64,000 nucleotides of DNA, taken from the NCBI RefSeq assembly GCF_030272615.1, contig NC_081412.1, forward strand, positions 343,099,870 to 343,163,869, given 5' to 3'. Both the position numbers and the translations under genes were made by a program. How positions within the stretch are numbered: the first letter of the stretch is position 1; each line of letters starts with the position of its first letter. This document shows positions 32,404-44,133 of this stretch, one piece after another. Under the pieces are notes generated by a model that ran no database searches, was not told where the DNA came from, and saw only the letters and a list, made by a program, of their open reading frames with translations. Source of the stretch: Cryptomeria japonica (taxonomy: Eukaryota > Streptophyta > Pinopsida > Cupressales > Cupressaceae).

Positions 32404-32640
32404 TAGAGCCACTATTACCAGATTGTGCAAATACAACTAGATAACGCATAAACACAACAAGTAGCACCTTTGTTACCAGACAATGCAAATACAACCAGAC
32501 ATCAAAGAAACATGATGGGTTAGCACTTCTATTACTTGACAACACAAAAAACACAATGGGTTAGCACGTCTATTACCAGACAACACAGATACAACCAAAT
32601 AGGGCAGAAACATGACTGGTTAGCACAAAGAATACAATTT
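32404..32640. repeat. Short sub-repeat array after the third 787-bp copy
   Basis: Units of about 60 bp built on gggttagcacctctattaccagacaacacaaatacaacc. The same sub-repeats form the last quarter of each 787-bp unit, so the large duplication arose inside an existing short-repeat array. Confidence 0.75.
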
Positions 32641-34165
32641 TAACCCAAAATTCATATTTGCATACTTAAATGTGTATAAACAGAATCATATGGTAAATCT
32701 ATCAATTCTCATTCTCGTAGGCAATCTTTCATAGACAATCATTTTCAAAAGCGAAATTGAAAAGGATTCAATCCCCGACCTGGTAAATTGAAGTTATGAA
32801 AAGACAATAATTTTGATGAAGCACAAGCTAATCCTCAATCTAGACACAATCCAAAGCCAAGATCCCAAAATCCCAAATCTTCCAGATGCAATCTTTTTCC
32901 AGCAAGCCCCCCTGACAATGCTTGGGAAGCCAAATAAATACAATAGATTTCAAACTATGAAAATATGTCGACCAAATAAGAATAATAGAGAATATAATAT
33001 TTTCCACCAACTTTTCCCAAAATCAAGGTAAATATAATATAGAGTATTATTATTTAATTTACCCAGAAATCTCCACCAATCATAAAATAGGGTAGGTAGG
33101 GTAATTGACAATTAAATAACCCAAGAGGGTAAAATAAATAAGAAAGTCCCAATAATTAAATAATCAAATGGGTAATAATATTAATGCCCACTTAAATATT
33201 ACATCACAAAGCCCAATAATACAAAGCCAATAATAATCAAGCAATAAATAAATAATAATGAATCTAATAAATCAAAGGCCCAATTAATAAATATTCCAAT
33301 AAACCTTAAACCATCAAATAATAATAATGAAACACCAATAAATATAAATCCATAAAACATTAATAAATACAATAATAAATCCACCAACAATAATAATCAC
33401 ATGTAAAATATTAATGCCTTCCAATAATTTATTTTAATACTTAATATACTATGTTATTCAATTAATTATTAATTAATAAATAATCATAGCTCGCAAGACA
33501 CCCTGACATAGGGTTGATGACATACCACATGACACAACAAGACAATTCACACCAAGACACTAACAAATAAGGGTTTCAACTTAAACCTAAATTGTGTAAA
33601 AAAAACTCATGTCACCTCCAGTCAACTTGCCATTGGGATTAAGACACGCTCAGACATGTGAGGCCAGGTGGAGTCGATGTCTAGTACCTGTAACAAACAA
33701 TATCCATAAGACAACATATACAATAGCATATAACATAAATAATCAGACAAGTGAAGAGAATCACAACATCATATCATGCTCGTAATGAGTGATATGACAT
33801 CGTCTCTATCACGAATACAGTCGTAATGCAATCACAACAATCATAGCATCAACTCATCTAATATAACCATGAAGTGGGGTTAGTATCAATAAAACATCAT
33901 CATAACAACATAAATAATATAATCCGTCCATAACAATGAGTGTATATAGATAATCAAATGTGAGTCCATCCATCATAGTAATCCAGGATATAACATCGTC
34001 CATATAAACCACAATGTACCATATGCCATAATAGAGATGTCTAGCGTAAACCATAAGCATCTGAGATATAAATGAATCCATAAGTATCAATCATATCACC
34101 TTGTAAGAGTCTAAGAAAGTCTATCGATGTGCAAAACAAAGGATGAATTAGGGAAGGGCACTACA

Positions 34166-34707
34166 TCCTCCCCCCATTTGCCTAGGTTTACTCCTAGAAG
34201 CCTGAGAATAGATAGGGGAAAAGATATCTAACCCACGCCGCATCCTCCCAAATTGTCAAAGAATCATCATTCGAGTCCTATTGGACCCTTACCTGCTCCA
34301 TGTCACAAGACCTGAGGTTCATCTCCCAATGTTGAAGGATGCACACGGGCTCAAAAGAAAGTTGCTTTTCCTCTACTTGCAATGCATACCAATCCAAAAC
34401 ATGTGTCACATAAAAAAAATATGGCCTAAAAACTGATACATGAAACACATCATGGATGTTGGACAAGTTGGGTGGCAAGGAAAGGCGACAAACCTCAGGA
34501 CCAATCCTCTCCAAAATCTCAAATGGTCTAACAAAATGAGGTGCCAACTTAGAGCCTTTTCCATAATGGATAAGACTCTTTCATGGGCGAACCCTCAAAA
34601 ACACCTTGTCACCCATTGAAAACTGGTTGTCCACATGATGAGTATCTACATACTTCTTATGTTTGTCTTGTGCTGCCATCAAATTCTCACAATTATATAT
34701 CACCTTT
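34166..34707 (-). pseudogene. Integrase C-terminus and chromodomain of chromovirus D
   Basis: On the - strand the fragment holds QDKHKKYVDTHHVDNQFSMG and DKVFLRVRP, then MAPHFVRPFEILERIGPEVC, SLPPNLSNIHDVFHVSVFRPY, HVLDWYALQVEE, EPVCILQHWE and EQVRVQ-DS with a stop where Trp is expected, then IWEDA. This is the GPY/F-type integrase end followed by the chromodomain tail of plant chromoviruses, Tekay-like in style. The N-terminal part is missing because element C was inserted at 34708. The rest should lie beyond 64000. Confidence 0.8.
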
Positions 34708-37700
34708 TGATGAGTCACCTTTTTAATCTTTTTTATATGAACCCTATGTTGAATTGGAACTGTCATTTCATGATTAAGACATTGTGATTATGATAGATAT
34801 AAGCCTTTTTGTGTTTGACTTATGAACCTTTTTATCTGCAAGATAACCTTATAAATGATATAATAAATCTATATTAATGATGTGGAAATGCTTGATTGAA
34901 TGTTGATTAAAGGAAATATTATGCATATGTATGTTTTGCATGTTAACCCTAGTGTGTGTAGCTAGTAAGTGAGACTAAGTCAGCAAGGGATATATGTTGT
35001 TATTCATAGAGTTGCAGTCATAATCGGATGGAATTAACTAGACCAGTCAAGACAGTAGAAAATGCTTTAATAAGACTCCTAGTTGTAGTTGAGACAGAAC
35101 ATGTGCCTGATAATCAAGGATATCTAGAGAGATATTTGTTCTAAATTTGCGCATGAGACTGAGTCTTGAGATGATTCATTTTTCTATGTATTTACTTTGA
35201 TGAAAAGTTGTCCTCCTAGGTTTTTGGGAGTGGATCGGCTGAGTAATAAGTTAGTTATAGAATTTCTTATAAATCCATCGACTTAAGGATGTAATAATGT
35301 AATGCAATTTTATCTTTTTTGAAACTTAGTATATTTTGTTTTACCATCTGAATAAAGAGTAAGAGACTTCATTTCTCTTATCATTATTGTCAAAAAATCA
35401 CCGTGTCAATGATACTGCCATAGTTCTTAGATCTGGTTAGGATTCTGGAAGCTCATCGAGGGGGCCCCACTTGGGGAGCGTTCCATCTTTGTCACATTAT
35501 TTCTTTATTAGGTAAGTTCATTAGCAGGTTCATTTCTGTCACTTAAATCTTTTAGTTGTCTGTCCTACAGCTACATAAATTCCATTATATGTCTATTCCT
35601 TGTAAGTTTTCAAACTCCAAATTCTCCCGACTAAAGTGGTTCTCAAGTTATAGAAGTGCTCAATCACATGATCTCTTCAAGTCATTGCAGAGTGAAATGG
35701 TATAATGAACATAGTCTGAGAAGTTTTCCAAACTCCCCAACTCCCGATTAGGAGGTTTATAGTTCTAAAATCTGTCGAGTAGTCGACGTTCAATGAGTTG
35801 GGGTTGACTGTTATTTTGGAGGGTGTTTTCAAATGTTTTGAAGTCCGGCATATGGTCAGAAGTAGCGAGATTTTCATCAAAATTAATGTGTTTAGAGGAT
35901 CCCAATACATGCTTCATGTCAATGGTCCAATTATGATCATATCATCGAACTCGTTCACTTCTTTGATGCTTCTCATTTTGCCCAACTTTCTGACACCCCC
36001 GACCACTATCTCAAAATAGTACGGCATTGGTTGTTTCAAAGCTTATGAAATTTGGTAAAGGTTTACAACACACCAAGATGTCCGACTACAAAAGAAGCTA
36101 GTAGACTCTCCTACTAACTCTTTAAATGTGCTTCAAATGTTTTATTTTTCAGTTGACTACCCGACACCATGCATAGTCGAGTAATATACATAGTTTTCAA
36201 GTCTCCTCAAGAACCCGATAAGGCAAAAGAAATGCAAATGCTCTTCAGTTTTCCACAAAATACCCATATACATATGTCCCAACAACATTAATTGTGGATA
36301 CAATGGATTGTCTCTCTAGTATCATGAAGGTTATATTACAGCAAAAGACCTCATTATGAGCATTGAGAAAGCAAGAAATGATCTTCATTTTAAGGTCCAT
36401 AGACTTGTATGATATATACATTATAAATAGTTTGTGACATTGGAGATATCATGTGACTTTTGGTACTTATAGGGGGAATAATACTCAGCAATTCAAGTTT
36501 AGAATCAAATAAAAGGGATAAACATTCAATCAATATAATCGATTGTAGTGTACGAGTGCAACTCCTAACTTCCTAAATATTTGCCAAATTATTAAAAAGA
36601 GTTTATGTAACTATAGTGTTAGCGATATCCTAGGAAAGTTTGTTGTAAGAATGGCACAATATTAGGCACCTATGGAATATTCTAAAACTTATGAGTTTTA
36701 TCTATTTGCTTTAGGCAATAAGAGCCACACTTGGGAGTTTCTAAACTAGATGTCAAAAATTCTTCTACAATACAAAGTGTTTTGCATGATGGTGCTACTA
36801 CTGGTGAAATCATGATCAGAGGAAATGTAGTTATGAGTGGATATCTGAAAAACTCCTTGTTCTTTGTCTTGCTAAAAGATTTTGCTGCACCTCAACTTTC
36901 AACTCCATTAAATCAATCGTTGGGGATATCATCGCACAAAATGGGTTTATTAAAAAAGGCTTTCAAATAGATGAATATGCAAATGAAGAGCACACAATGG
37001 TCTAACTTAGGACACTTTCAAATAATTTCACTTGTTGAAGTATATATGTGTTGTAAGCCTTATGATAAAGTGGAAGAGGAATCCAAGAAGTTATATTTTT
37101 CAAGAAACAATTACTAGAAACGGGAGGGTCTCTGAGACTCTATTTATTGTAACTTTTATTAAGAAATAAGGGGGTGGAGGAATTTTCTATTTTTGGAGGT
37201 GATGGTAAAAGGGGATAGATTGTTTTTCTGCTTTCGCTCTTGATTTATTGTATAGAAATAGAGGCTTTGAATTCTGCAATTTGGTCTAAGAAATAAGGAG
37301 TTTTTGAGACTTTGTGCTTATTTATTCTTCTTTATGACTGCTATTTTCTGAAGTTAGTTTCAATCACTCTTGGATAATTTGATCTATTATGATAGATTAT
37401 GAGTGTGGGTATTTTATGAGCTTTTAATCTTGAATGCTTACATAATCTGAAAGGGATTTCTATCATTTTCCTGTTTATTTCACATGGGTACTATTCGTGG
37501 TTGTGGGTAATTAAACTTTGTTTTATTTATCTTCATTTGCTTTCTTTTAAATCGGTTTTCCACATCTACTTTCATGGTTATGGGTTGATGTTAGAAAATT
37601 TTCTACTTTCGGGTTAAAAGCACACTTTGTTTTATTCATTTCACATCTTTGAAGGTAGCTACGCCTTGTAAAACAAGCAGAGAACACTCACGAATATCGT

Positions 37701-37862
37701 TGCAAGTGACTCAGCTGTTGATTGGATTTGTTACTTTTGTGGGCAAAGGAGTATTAAAATTGAAGTGACAAATCTGTTAACCAACATAACTATGAGATAC
37801 ATGGAATTAAACCATTAACTCAAGATCATGTGTCTAAATTACTAGGGCATAATTAGGAACCA
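34708..37862 (+). repeat. 5' LTR of element C
   Basis: The first 750 bases match 63253-64000 closely, proving the LTR start. The end is taken as aggaacca at 37862, seven bases before the PBS. The length of 3.15 kb is long and includes the acyl-activating-enzyme-like piece. Only the first quarter can be checked against the second LTR, so a nested insertion inside 35460-37862 is possible. A TATA-like context was not pinned down. Confidence 0.7.
36722..36855 (+). pseudogene. Fragment resembling a plant acyl-activating enzyme (AMP-binding family)
   Basis: One frame reads EPHLGVSKLDVKNSSTIQSV, LHDGATTGEIMIRGNVVMSG, YLKN. This matches, from my knowledge of the family, the segment of plant acyl-activating enzymes (AAE, acetate/benzoate-CoA ligase like) that reads HLG..LDV..., DG.T.GEI..RGN.VM.GYLKN, just before the hinge and the GWFHSGDL motif, which is absent. 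A stop precedes EPH. About 40 codons are recognisable. Nothing in retrotransposon proteins looks like this. The likeliest origin is host gene capture. It lies in the LTR interval of element C. Confidence 0.6.
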
Positions 37863-37868
37863 ATAGTT

Positions 37869-37886
37869 TTGGCACTGTTGCCGGGG
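37869..37886 (+). promoter_or_regulatory. Primer binding site of element C
   Basis: TTGGCACTGTTGCCGGGG matches the Athila-type primer site except for two bases, and is followed by the conserved ggatggtgtcaaactaagaac seen in element A. Confidence 0.8.
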
Positions 37887-38051
37887 ATGGTGTCAAACTA
37901 AGAACTTATTAGGGATATAGTATTTAGGATTTCTAGGTTTGTAGTTTAATGTTATCACAAGTTCAATCATCCTAGAATCATTTAGGAATAACAACATACA
38001 TCTATTACCCAAAATTTTTGTAGGAACATTGGTAATTTAGGTAAATTCTAC

Positions 38052-39840
38052 ATGCATAGGGGACAAAGAAGGCATTCTCTAGGAAGATTTCTTCCCTCTC
38101 GATATAATCTTGAAATAATTCCTTACCAAACCCCAAAACTAAATCCTTTTGCTGAAATTTTTGTGGACTCAGGAAACCGTAATACTTCCTCATTTGAACT
38201 TGTGGAAGGAGACCTTAATTTCTTATCTAAACCTTTTGAAGAAAATATTTAAGCTTTGGTTGTTTATAAAGGTCCAATGGCAGCTCCTGGTGGTGGAGGT
38301 AATGCACCACTCGTTAAACCTACTTTTGAATTCCCTATTCCTGATCAACATGACAATGTGAACCTTAAAAATATTCCAACCTCCTCTCTCCCCAAATTCT
38401 ATGGCCTCATCACGGAAGGCCTAGGCACCTTCTTATTTAAATTTGACATCCTTTGCAGAAGTTATGATTACACCACTGATGCCCATAAACTCAAATTATT
38501 CCCCACTATGTTGAAAGAAGCTTCTCTTAGGTGGTTTATGAGCTTAGGTAGAGATTCAGTAACTACTTGGGATGTAATAAAGACAAAATTCCTAGAGAAA
38601 CATAAGGACTATTATAGGGGAATTGATCGACATGGTGATGATATATTCAGAATGACACAAAAAGAGGATGAGAGTCTAGAGAATTACCTTGAAAGGTTTC
38701 TAAGCACAATACTCTGAGTGATGAATCAATGAAGACCACATAGAATAACTTGACCTTATTGGAGGAGGAGATATCATTCAAGATGAATGGGAAGAAATAA
38801 GGAAGATTTGTCAAAAGTACTCTAGAGCTTCCATCAAGAAGGGTAGACATTATAGGACTAGACCTACAAAAACAAAAGCAACTTCAACAGTTTCTAAGAT
38901 GGAGATAACTCATTTGCTGAAGGATTTCAAAGAAGATATTATAAACAATTTGGCAATAGAACTGGATACACTTCAAGCCAATATGAAGCATGCTGAAGTA
39001 GAGGCCCTATTAGTAGAATATTGTGCTCATTGGAGGCAAAAAAAGAGGGATTGTAAATGTAAGAACATATCACACATTGAGAGAAAGTATGAGTATCCAG
39101 AATTTTGACTAATAGAGGATGAGGTAGGACAAGTCTTCTTTGTGGCACAAAGAAGGCCATGGGAACCAAGGCAAGGTATGCTTCAAGATCCTCCTTTTGC
39201 AAATCCCTACGCTAATAACAATACCTAGCAACCTCAAAATCCTACCAATTGGGAAAATTATTGGCAAAATCATTTGGGAAACCAACAACCTTCATGGCCA
39301 AATATACAGAATATGAATACAAAGCCGCCTTAAGGTAATTGGTAGTCATCCTAGGGAAACTGATAGTCATCACCTCAATGGAGGGGAGGACAATAATGGC
39401 CAAACCAATCTACTGGTTTCATGTAGCCACTAGTCCCTCCTCATTATAAAGCCCTATTTCCACAAGCTATCCCAAATGAAACTACACCTAGGCCCACTCA
39501 GTTACCAGCACAACCTACACCAAATCCTAATAGAAAAATGCAGTAGCGGGCATTTGCTACTAATCCTATCCAATACCCTACCTATGTTGTGAATATCAGT
39601 AATATGCAATTAGGCTCAGGAAAAGACTTGAGGGTTCCTCATTCGCCTATCATCACTGAACTTCCTTTCGAACAAGAAGAGTAAATAGAAGTCCACCCCT
39701 AGGCTACCAAGTCTACTCCAATAGGACAACCTGAGCCAACACAAACAGTTGAGTAACAACTTCCATTTCCTCAAACGTTAGTAGTAAAAGAACCAAAAAC
39801 AATACTAGCCTTTGATTTTCTATATCAACTTAAACATGTT
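38052..39840 (+). pseudogene. Gag of element C
   Basis: The leader part starts MHRGQRRHSLGRFLPSRYNL. After a stop near 38250 come GPMAAPGGGGNAPLVKPTFE, FPIPDQHDNVNLKNIPTSS, LPKFYGLITEGLGTF, SYDYTTDAHKLKLFP, DYYRGIDRHGDDIFRM and DESLENYLERF, the capsid domain. A frame change follows at about 38715. Later pieces include a degenerate zinc-knuckle region (EYCAHWRQKKRDCKCK) and the Gln/Asn/Pro-rich tail with QQPSW and QPTPNPN-like words. It gives the uninterrupted sequence across the site where element A holds the DNA transposon. Confidence 0.85.
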
Positions 39841-39849
39841 TGTGTTAAA

Positions 39850-40320
39850 ATACCCTTATTTTAGGCCATCAAAGATGTACCCATCTATAGGAAATCCATA
39901 AGGGAAATGTGCCTAAAGAAACCATGTAGGAAAAGGAAGGATCCCCAAACTATTCATGTAATAGGTCAATTAGTAGATATCATGTTGGAGAAAGTAGTAG
40001 TTCCTAAGTATTATGACCCTAGCAATCTAGTAGTAGAAGTAACAATTAATGGGGTTTTGGTTTAAAAAGATCTGATAGACTTAAAGGCTATTATAAATGT
40101 AATGACCAAAAGCCCGATGCAAAATTTAAGCATCACAAATTTAACGCACACAACCACTGTGTTACAGCTAGCTAATAGTTCAACAGTTACACCAAATGGA
40201 GTTGTAGAAGACCTTATTGTTACCTTGGATTCTTGGGAATATCCAACAGATTTTATGACTCTATCACCTAAAGCTACTATGTGGGGTATCTTGTTATATT
40301 AGGGAGGCCATGGCTAGCTA
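39850..40320 (+). pseudogene. Aspartic protease of element C
   Basis: IKDVPIYRKSIREMCLKKPC, DPQTIHVIGQLVDIML, VEVTINGVLV, then DLIDLKAIINVM, where element A has DLIDLGAAINVM-type sequence. The catalytic-turn Gly is Lys here. The domain end ILGRPWLAT is in another frame at about 40285-40320. Confidence 0.75.
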
Positions 40321-41880
40321 CTGCATATGCCTATATGAGTTGTAGATATGGAGATCTGACCATGTCAAATGATAATGCCACTAAGAAGCTAATCCTTTTT
40401 CCACCAGCTAAGCCTAATGAAGAAAATGATCCTCCAATTTGGCCTGATTTGGGTGATGAGGTTGAGGAAGTCAATTCTCTTCAATCCCTTCTGATGATTG
40501 GTAGGAATTCTATTTTGCAATTGCAGGATGATGATGAAATATTATCCCACATTATCCAGAATAATTATGATGTGGAAGTTGAGATCGAGCATTGTCTTTC
40601 GTGTTCACTACAAATGTTGTTGCCATAATCCACTGCACATACAACCCCTAACCAGTCATAGTTGTTACTTATTTTTCTACCCCTTGAAGTCAAAACCTTA
40701 ACTCTTAGTCCAACATCTATGATAGAACTGATTGAGCAATTATAAGTTTCTCTAGGGAGAGTCCTAAATATCAATAATAAACTCACTAAGCCTTAGTATG
40801 AATCTTTGGCAACCCTTTTAAAAAGCATACATTTGCCTAGGATTATCATGATATGAAGGGATTCAAACCCATACTCTATACACATAGAATCTACATCAAC
40901 AAATATAGAAGACCAATCCGATAACCTCAAAGGAGGGTGAACCCTGTAGTAAGGGAGATTGTTAAACAAGAGTTGTAAAAATTATTAGATGCAGGATTTA
41001 TTTATCCTATCTCTGACAATCAGTGGGTATCTCCTTTGGTGATTGTACTAAAGAAAAGAGGCAAGTGGAGAGTTTGTGTTTATTATAGGGAATTGAATGC
41101 AGCCACTAAGAAGGATCACTTTCCACTTCCTTTCATTGATCAAGTGTTAGATAATTTAGTTGGGAAGCATTACTTTTCTTTTCTTGATGGATTTAGGCGA
41201 TATAATCATATTAGAATTTCCCTTGAAGATCAAGAGAAAACTACCTTCACTTTCCCTTTGGGTACTTATTCTTATTCAGTTCTTCCTTTTGGTTTGTGCA
41301 ATGCACCTGCAACATTTTAAAGAGCAATTATTAGCATTTTCTCTAATATTTCTCAATAACAGTATGGAAATATATATGGATGATTTCACCACCTATGGAA
41401 ATACATTTGAGGAAGACCTATCCAATTTGGAAAAGGTCTTACAAAGGTGTGAAGATCATCATCTATCCTTAAACAGTGAGAAGTGTTACATGATGATGAC
41501 AGAAGGTATAGTTTTAGGATAATCATATATCTCATCATGCATTAAAGTGGATCCTGCTGAAATTGAAGTTATTAAAAATATTGTAGTGCCTACCAAACAA
41601 AAAGAGGTAAGGATCTTTCTGGGGCATCCACGTTATTATAGGAGATTCATTCAATATTTTAGCAAGATAGTTGGACCCCTATATGATTTATTAACAAAAG
41701 ATGTTGACTTTTGCTAGACAAATTCTTGTGATAAGGCATTATCAACACTTAAGGATGCTTTGACCAACACCCTTGTCCTCTGGGGACCAAATTGGCCACT
41801 TCCCTTTCATGTTCATACAGGTGCCTCTGAATATGTTGTTGGAGTTGTATTGGGTCAGAAGGAAGGGGTAAGTGAGCATT
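40321..41880 (+). pseudogene. Reverse transcriptase and start of RNase H of element C
   Basis: After an acidic linker, RT reads RPIR-type N-terminal words, SPLVIVLKKRGKWRVCVYYR, ELNAATKKDHFPLPFIDQVL, FSFLDGFRRYNHIRI, TTFTFPLGTYSYSVLPFGLC, NAPATF, then EIYMDDFTTYG with YMDD intact and GEKCYMMMTEGIVLG-type sequence. The thumb and tether follow (VPTKQKEVRIFLGHPRYYRR). RNase H starts PFHVHTGASEYVVGVVLGQ, with Gly for the first catalytic Asp, and is cut at SEH by element B. Several frame changes and stops. Confidence 0.85.
41875..41879 (+). repeat. Left target-site duplication of element B
   Basis: agcat, identical to 59149-59153. Deleting one copy and element B restores the RNase H reading order of element C (VSEH, then AIYFIRKN). 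Confidence 0.92.
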
Positions 41881-43093
41881 GTGCGTGTGAAAAGTGGAAT
41901 AAGTATCTACAAGCTGTAAGACACAACACTTCAATTAAGTCATTACATGTATGGTTAGACCGATATAAGCATGAATAATTAAACCATAACAAATCGACCA
42001 ATTGCCTTCTAAAAGATGTGAGTATAGACTTGCTCTCAAATTTGTATAAGCAATACCAGTGACTAGACTACACCAAGACAAAGGATTTAATCTATATGAG
42101 CATGCTATTAAGCTAAATGGATGTAATATGGATGAAAGATTGATGAATAGTAAGCTATATGAATTCAACCAATCTTAATTGAACTAAATATGCAAAAAGA
42201 TAAACTAAGATGCAATAATCTCAAAAAGAAAGCACAATATCTTCAATGACTCTAGAGAAAAAACTACATAATAACAATAAATCTCCAAGGTGTTTTGAAT
42301 GAGAGATGAAGGCTGAATTTATAGAGAATCACAAGAGAGACCAATGGTCAAGATCAATTAGCAACGAGCGGTTGAGATTATTCAAGAAAAGGCACAATTT
42401 TACGATAATTGAAATAATTGAGAGATCAGATTCAGTTAACCTTGAGATAGTCCAATTATAGCTTGATTGAAATGCATTCAAATTATAAGTTTGAGTTTGC
42501 ATTGGAGACAAAATTCAATTAATTCCATGCACTTGTGATAAAAATAGGTGATTCCATGCATATTCTTTAATTTATTCAAGAAAAGAGTCTTTTCAATGCA
42601 ACTGAACTTCTTTTCTTAAAAGCTTTGAGTTCCAATTTTAGAGAATGATTAATAATTCACTTTAATTGTTTTTTTCTGATTTCAAGTTATCTCAATTTAG
42701 AAGAAGAAATAATATCTCAAGTTTAATCTTTCTTTCAATTCAATTCTCTTATTTTATTTTCAATTTAACTCTTGCTTTGTATATTGATTCCTCTTTTGTA
42801 ATAAATTAATTCCTTTTTTATGATTAATGGTAAATTATTAATTAATTAAATATGTTAGGATATTTAATAAATTAAACAGGATAATTGATCAAAATGATTT
42901 TCCTGGAATGATTTAATTAATTAAATAAATATTTAATTAATATAAAATAATTCACTTGCCATGTGACATTTAATGATTGAAGAATTAATTAATTATGTGC
43001 TCAAGATTGATTTAATTGCCTTTGGTTAGGACCTTGGTGATGTTGTCGAGATTAGGGGCCCATGGTTTAGGTGACCAGTTTTAGGGTATTACA
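41880..43093 (-). repeat. 3' LTR of element B (1214 bp)
   Basis: Begins tgtgcgtgtgaaaagtgg and ends gggtattaca on the + strand. It matches 57933-59148 over its whole length with scattered substitutions, by eye around 95% identity. Confidence 0.93.
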
Positions 43094-43106
43094 TTTGTCC
43101 CTCTTT
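43094..43106 (-). promoter_or_regulatory. Polypurine tract of element B
   Basis: The - strand reads aaagagggacaaa directly before the LTR TG. Confidence 0.75.
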
Positions 43107-44062
43107 GAATAAATGTGCGAGCAACACATTGGTTCAAAAGTAGTTAATGTCTAGGAGATACCAGTTCTGAACTCAATTGATCACGAACTAGATGGAGAGC
43201 GAGGTGTTTATCTTGATTTGAAGCGATAAAGCTGAATAGATTTGATTAAAGGGAAACCGATCCTGAATTTGATTGAACTAGGATCAATGAAGAGAAAAGA
43301 TACTGAACTTGAACTTGATTGATCATGAAGCGAATCTTACTAATCTAGAACTTGATTGAACTAGACATAGTGAGCGAAGATAAAATCGATCTTAAAATTG
43401 ATGGATCAAGACACGATGAGCGAAGATAAACTGTCCAACTTGATTTGATGCAATGAAACTGAACACTTGCTTAGATTGAGTGTGTGATCAAAGATACTCT
43501 TTAAACTCTTGATTGAGTTTAAACAAATAATCAGCTTGATGAAAAGCGATGAAACTGATTAACGTTAAGAGACTGATTCAGATGAAGACAATATTAGCTT
43601 GAATTGAAGCAATGAAACTAATATGCCCCTAACGATAAGAATTTGTTTAATTTTCTTTAGTTGAAAATATTTTTGCTTGACTTTTGATGAAGATTTGAAA
43701 ATTTTCTTGACTTTGAAGATGTGAGGTCATGAGGTCATGAGTATGCCCCCTCAAGAGCGAAATCAAAAGATAGCGTGGGTACATGATTTTAGGAAATTAT
43801 GGCGATGATAATTACTTGAGCAAAAAGAATGATTCAAATGAATATTTAAAGATTTAGCGATGATTGTTGTGAAATTGAGCGCAAATTGAAGAAAGAATGA
43901 GAATGTGACGAAAGCGCTAAGTGTTTGTAGTTGTACAAAATTGACTAGGAGAATGATCTCAGATTTTGATTTCGATCCCAAAAATGGAATCAAGATGGGC
44001 AAATTAGCTAAGGGTACAGTTTTCATGTCCATTTGAGCAAGTTGAAAAATTAGGGTTTTGGC
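43107..44062. repeat. 3' untranslated region of element B with degenerate repeats
   Basis: Variants of cttgatttgaagcgatgaaactga recur at about 43210, 43437, 43530 and 43590, and gatgagcgaagataaa-type words recur between them. No coding signal. The last part is the promoter side of the antisense gene. Confidence 0.55.
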
Positions 44063-44070
44063 TATATAAG
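44063..44070 (+). promoter_or_regulatory. TATA box of the antisense gene
   Basis: tatataag in the context ggctatataaggggtcc, 64 bases before the candidate start codon on the + strand. This is good plant TATA context and faces away from the retrotransposon's own transcript. Confidence 0.6.
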
Positions 44071-44133
44071 GGGTCCAAGTGTCATTTTTAATTCATTTTA
44101 ACCTCCCAAGTTTGAAATTTAAAAAAGCCTTCT

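Larger units (their letters stand above)
30053..32413 (+). repeat. 787-bp unit in three tandem copies
   Basis: The word aatgatccctcttgc starts copies at 30053, 30840 and 31627, an exact 787-bp period, and copies differ by few bases. Each unit holds cattgccaat-type leader sequence, a SINE with its TSDs, and five short sub-repeats ending gataggttag. The joint between copies (cataaacatgataggttagagaaatgaatgatcc) combines the start context of copy 1 (ataaacatgag) with the end context of copy 3, pointing to unequal exchange at short homology. Confidence 0.92.
29465..34165 (-). repeat. Probable 3' LTR of chromovirus D, with later insertions and duplications
   Basis: On the - strand the LTR starts TGTAGTGCCCTTCCC at 34165, just after a purine tract (34177-34166, ggggggaggatg), as in plant chromoviruses. 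The first plausible far end with TG..CA symmetry is tgttggtgcc at 29465. If correct the LTR is 4.7 kb, swollen by a tripled 787-bp unit. The 33030-33480 part is AT-rich, and 33480-34165 is ordinary LTR sequence. The left boundary is inference. Confidence 0.4.
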
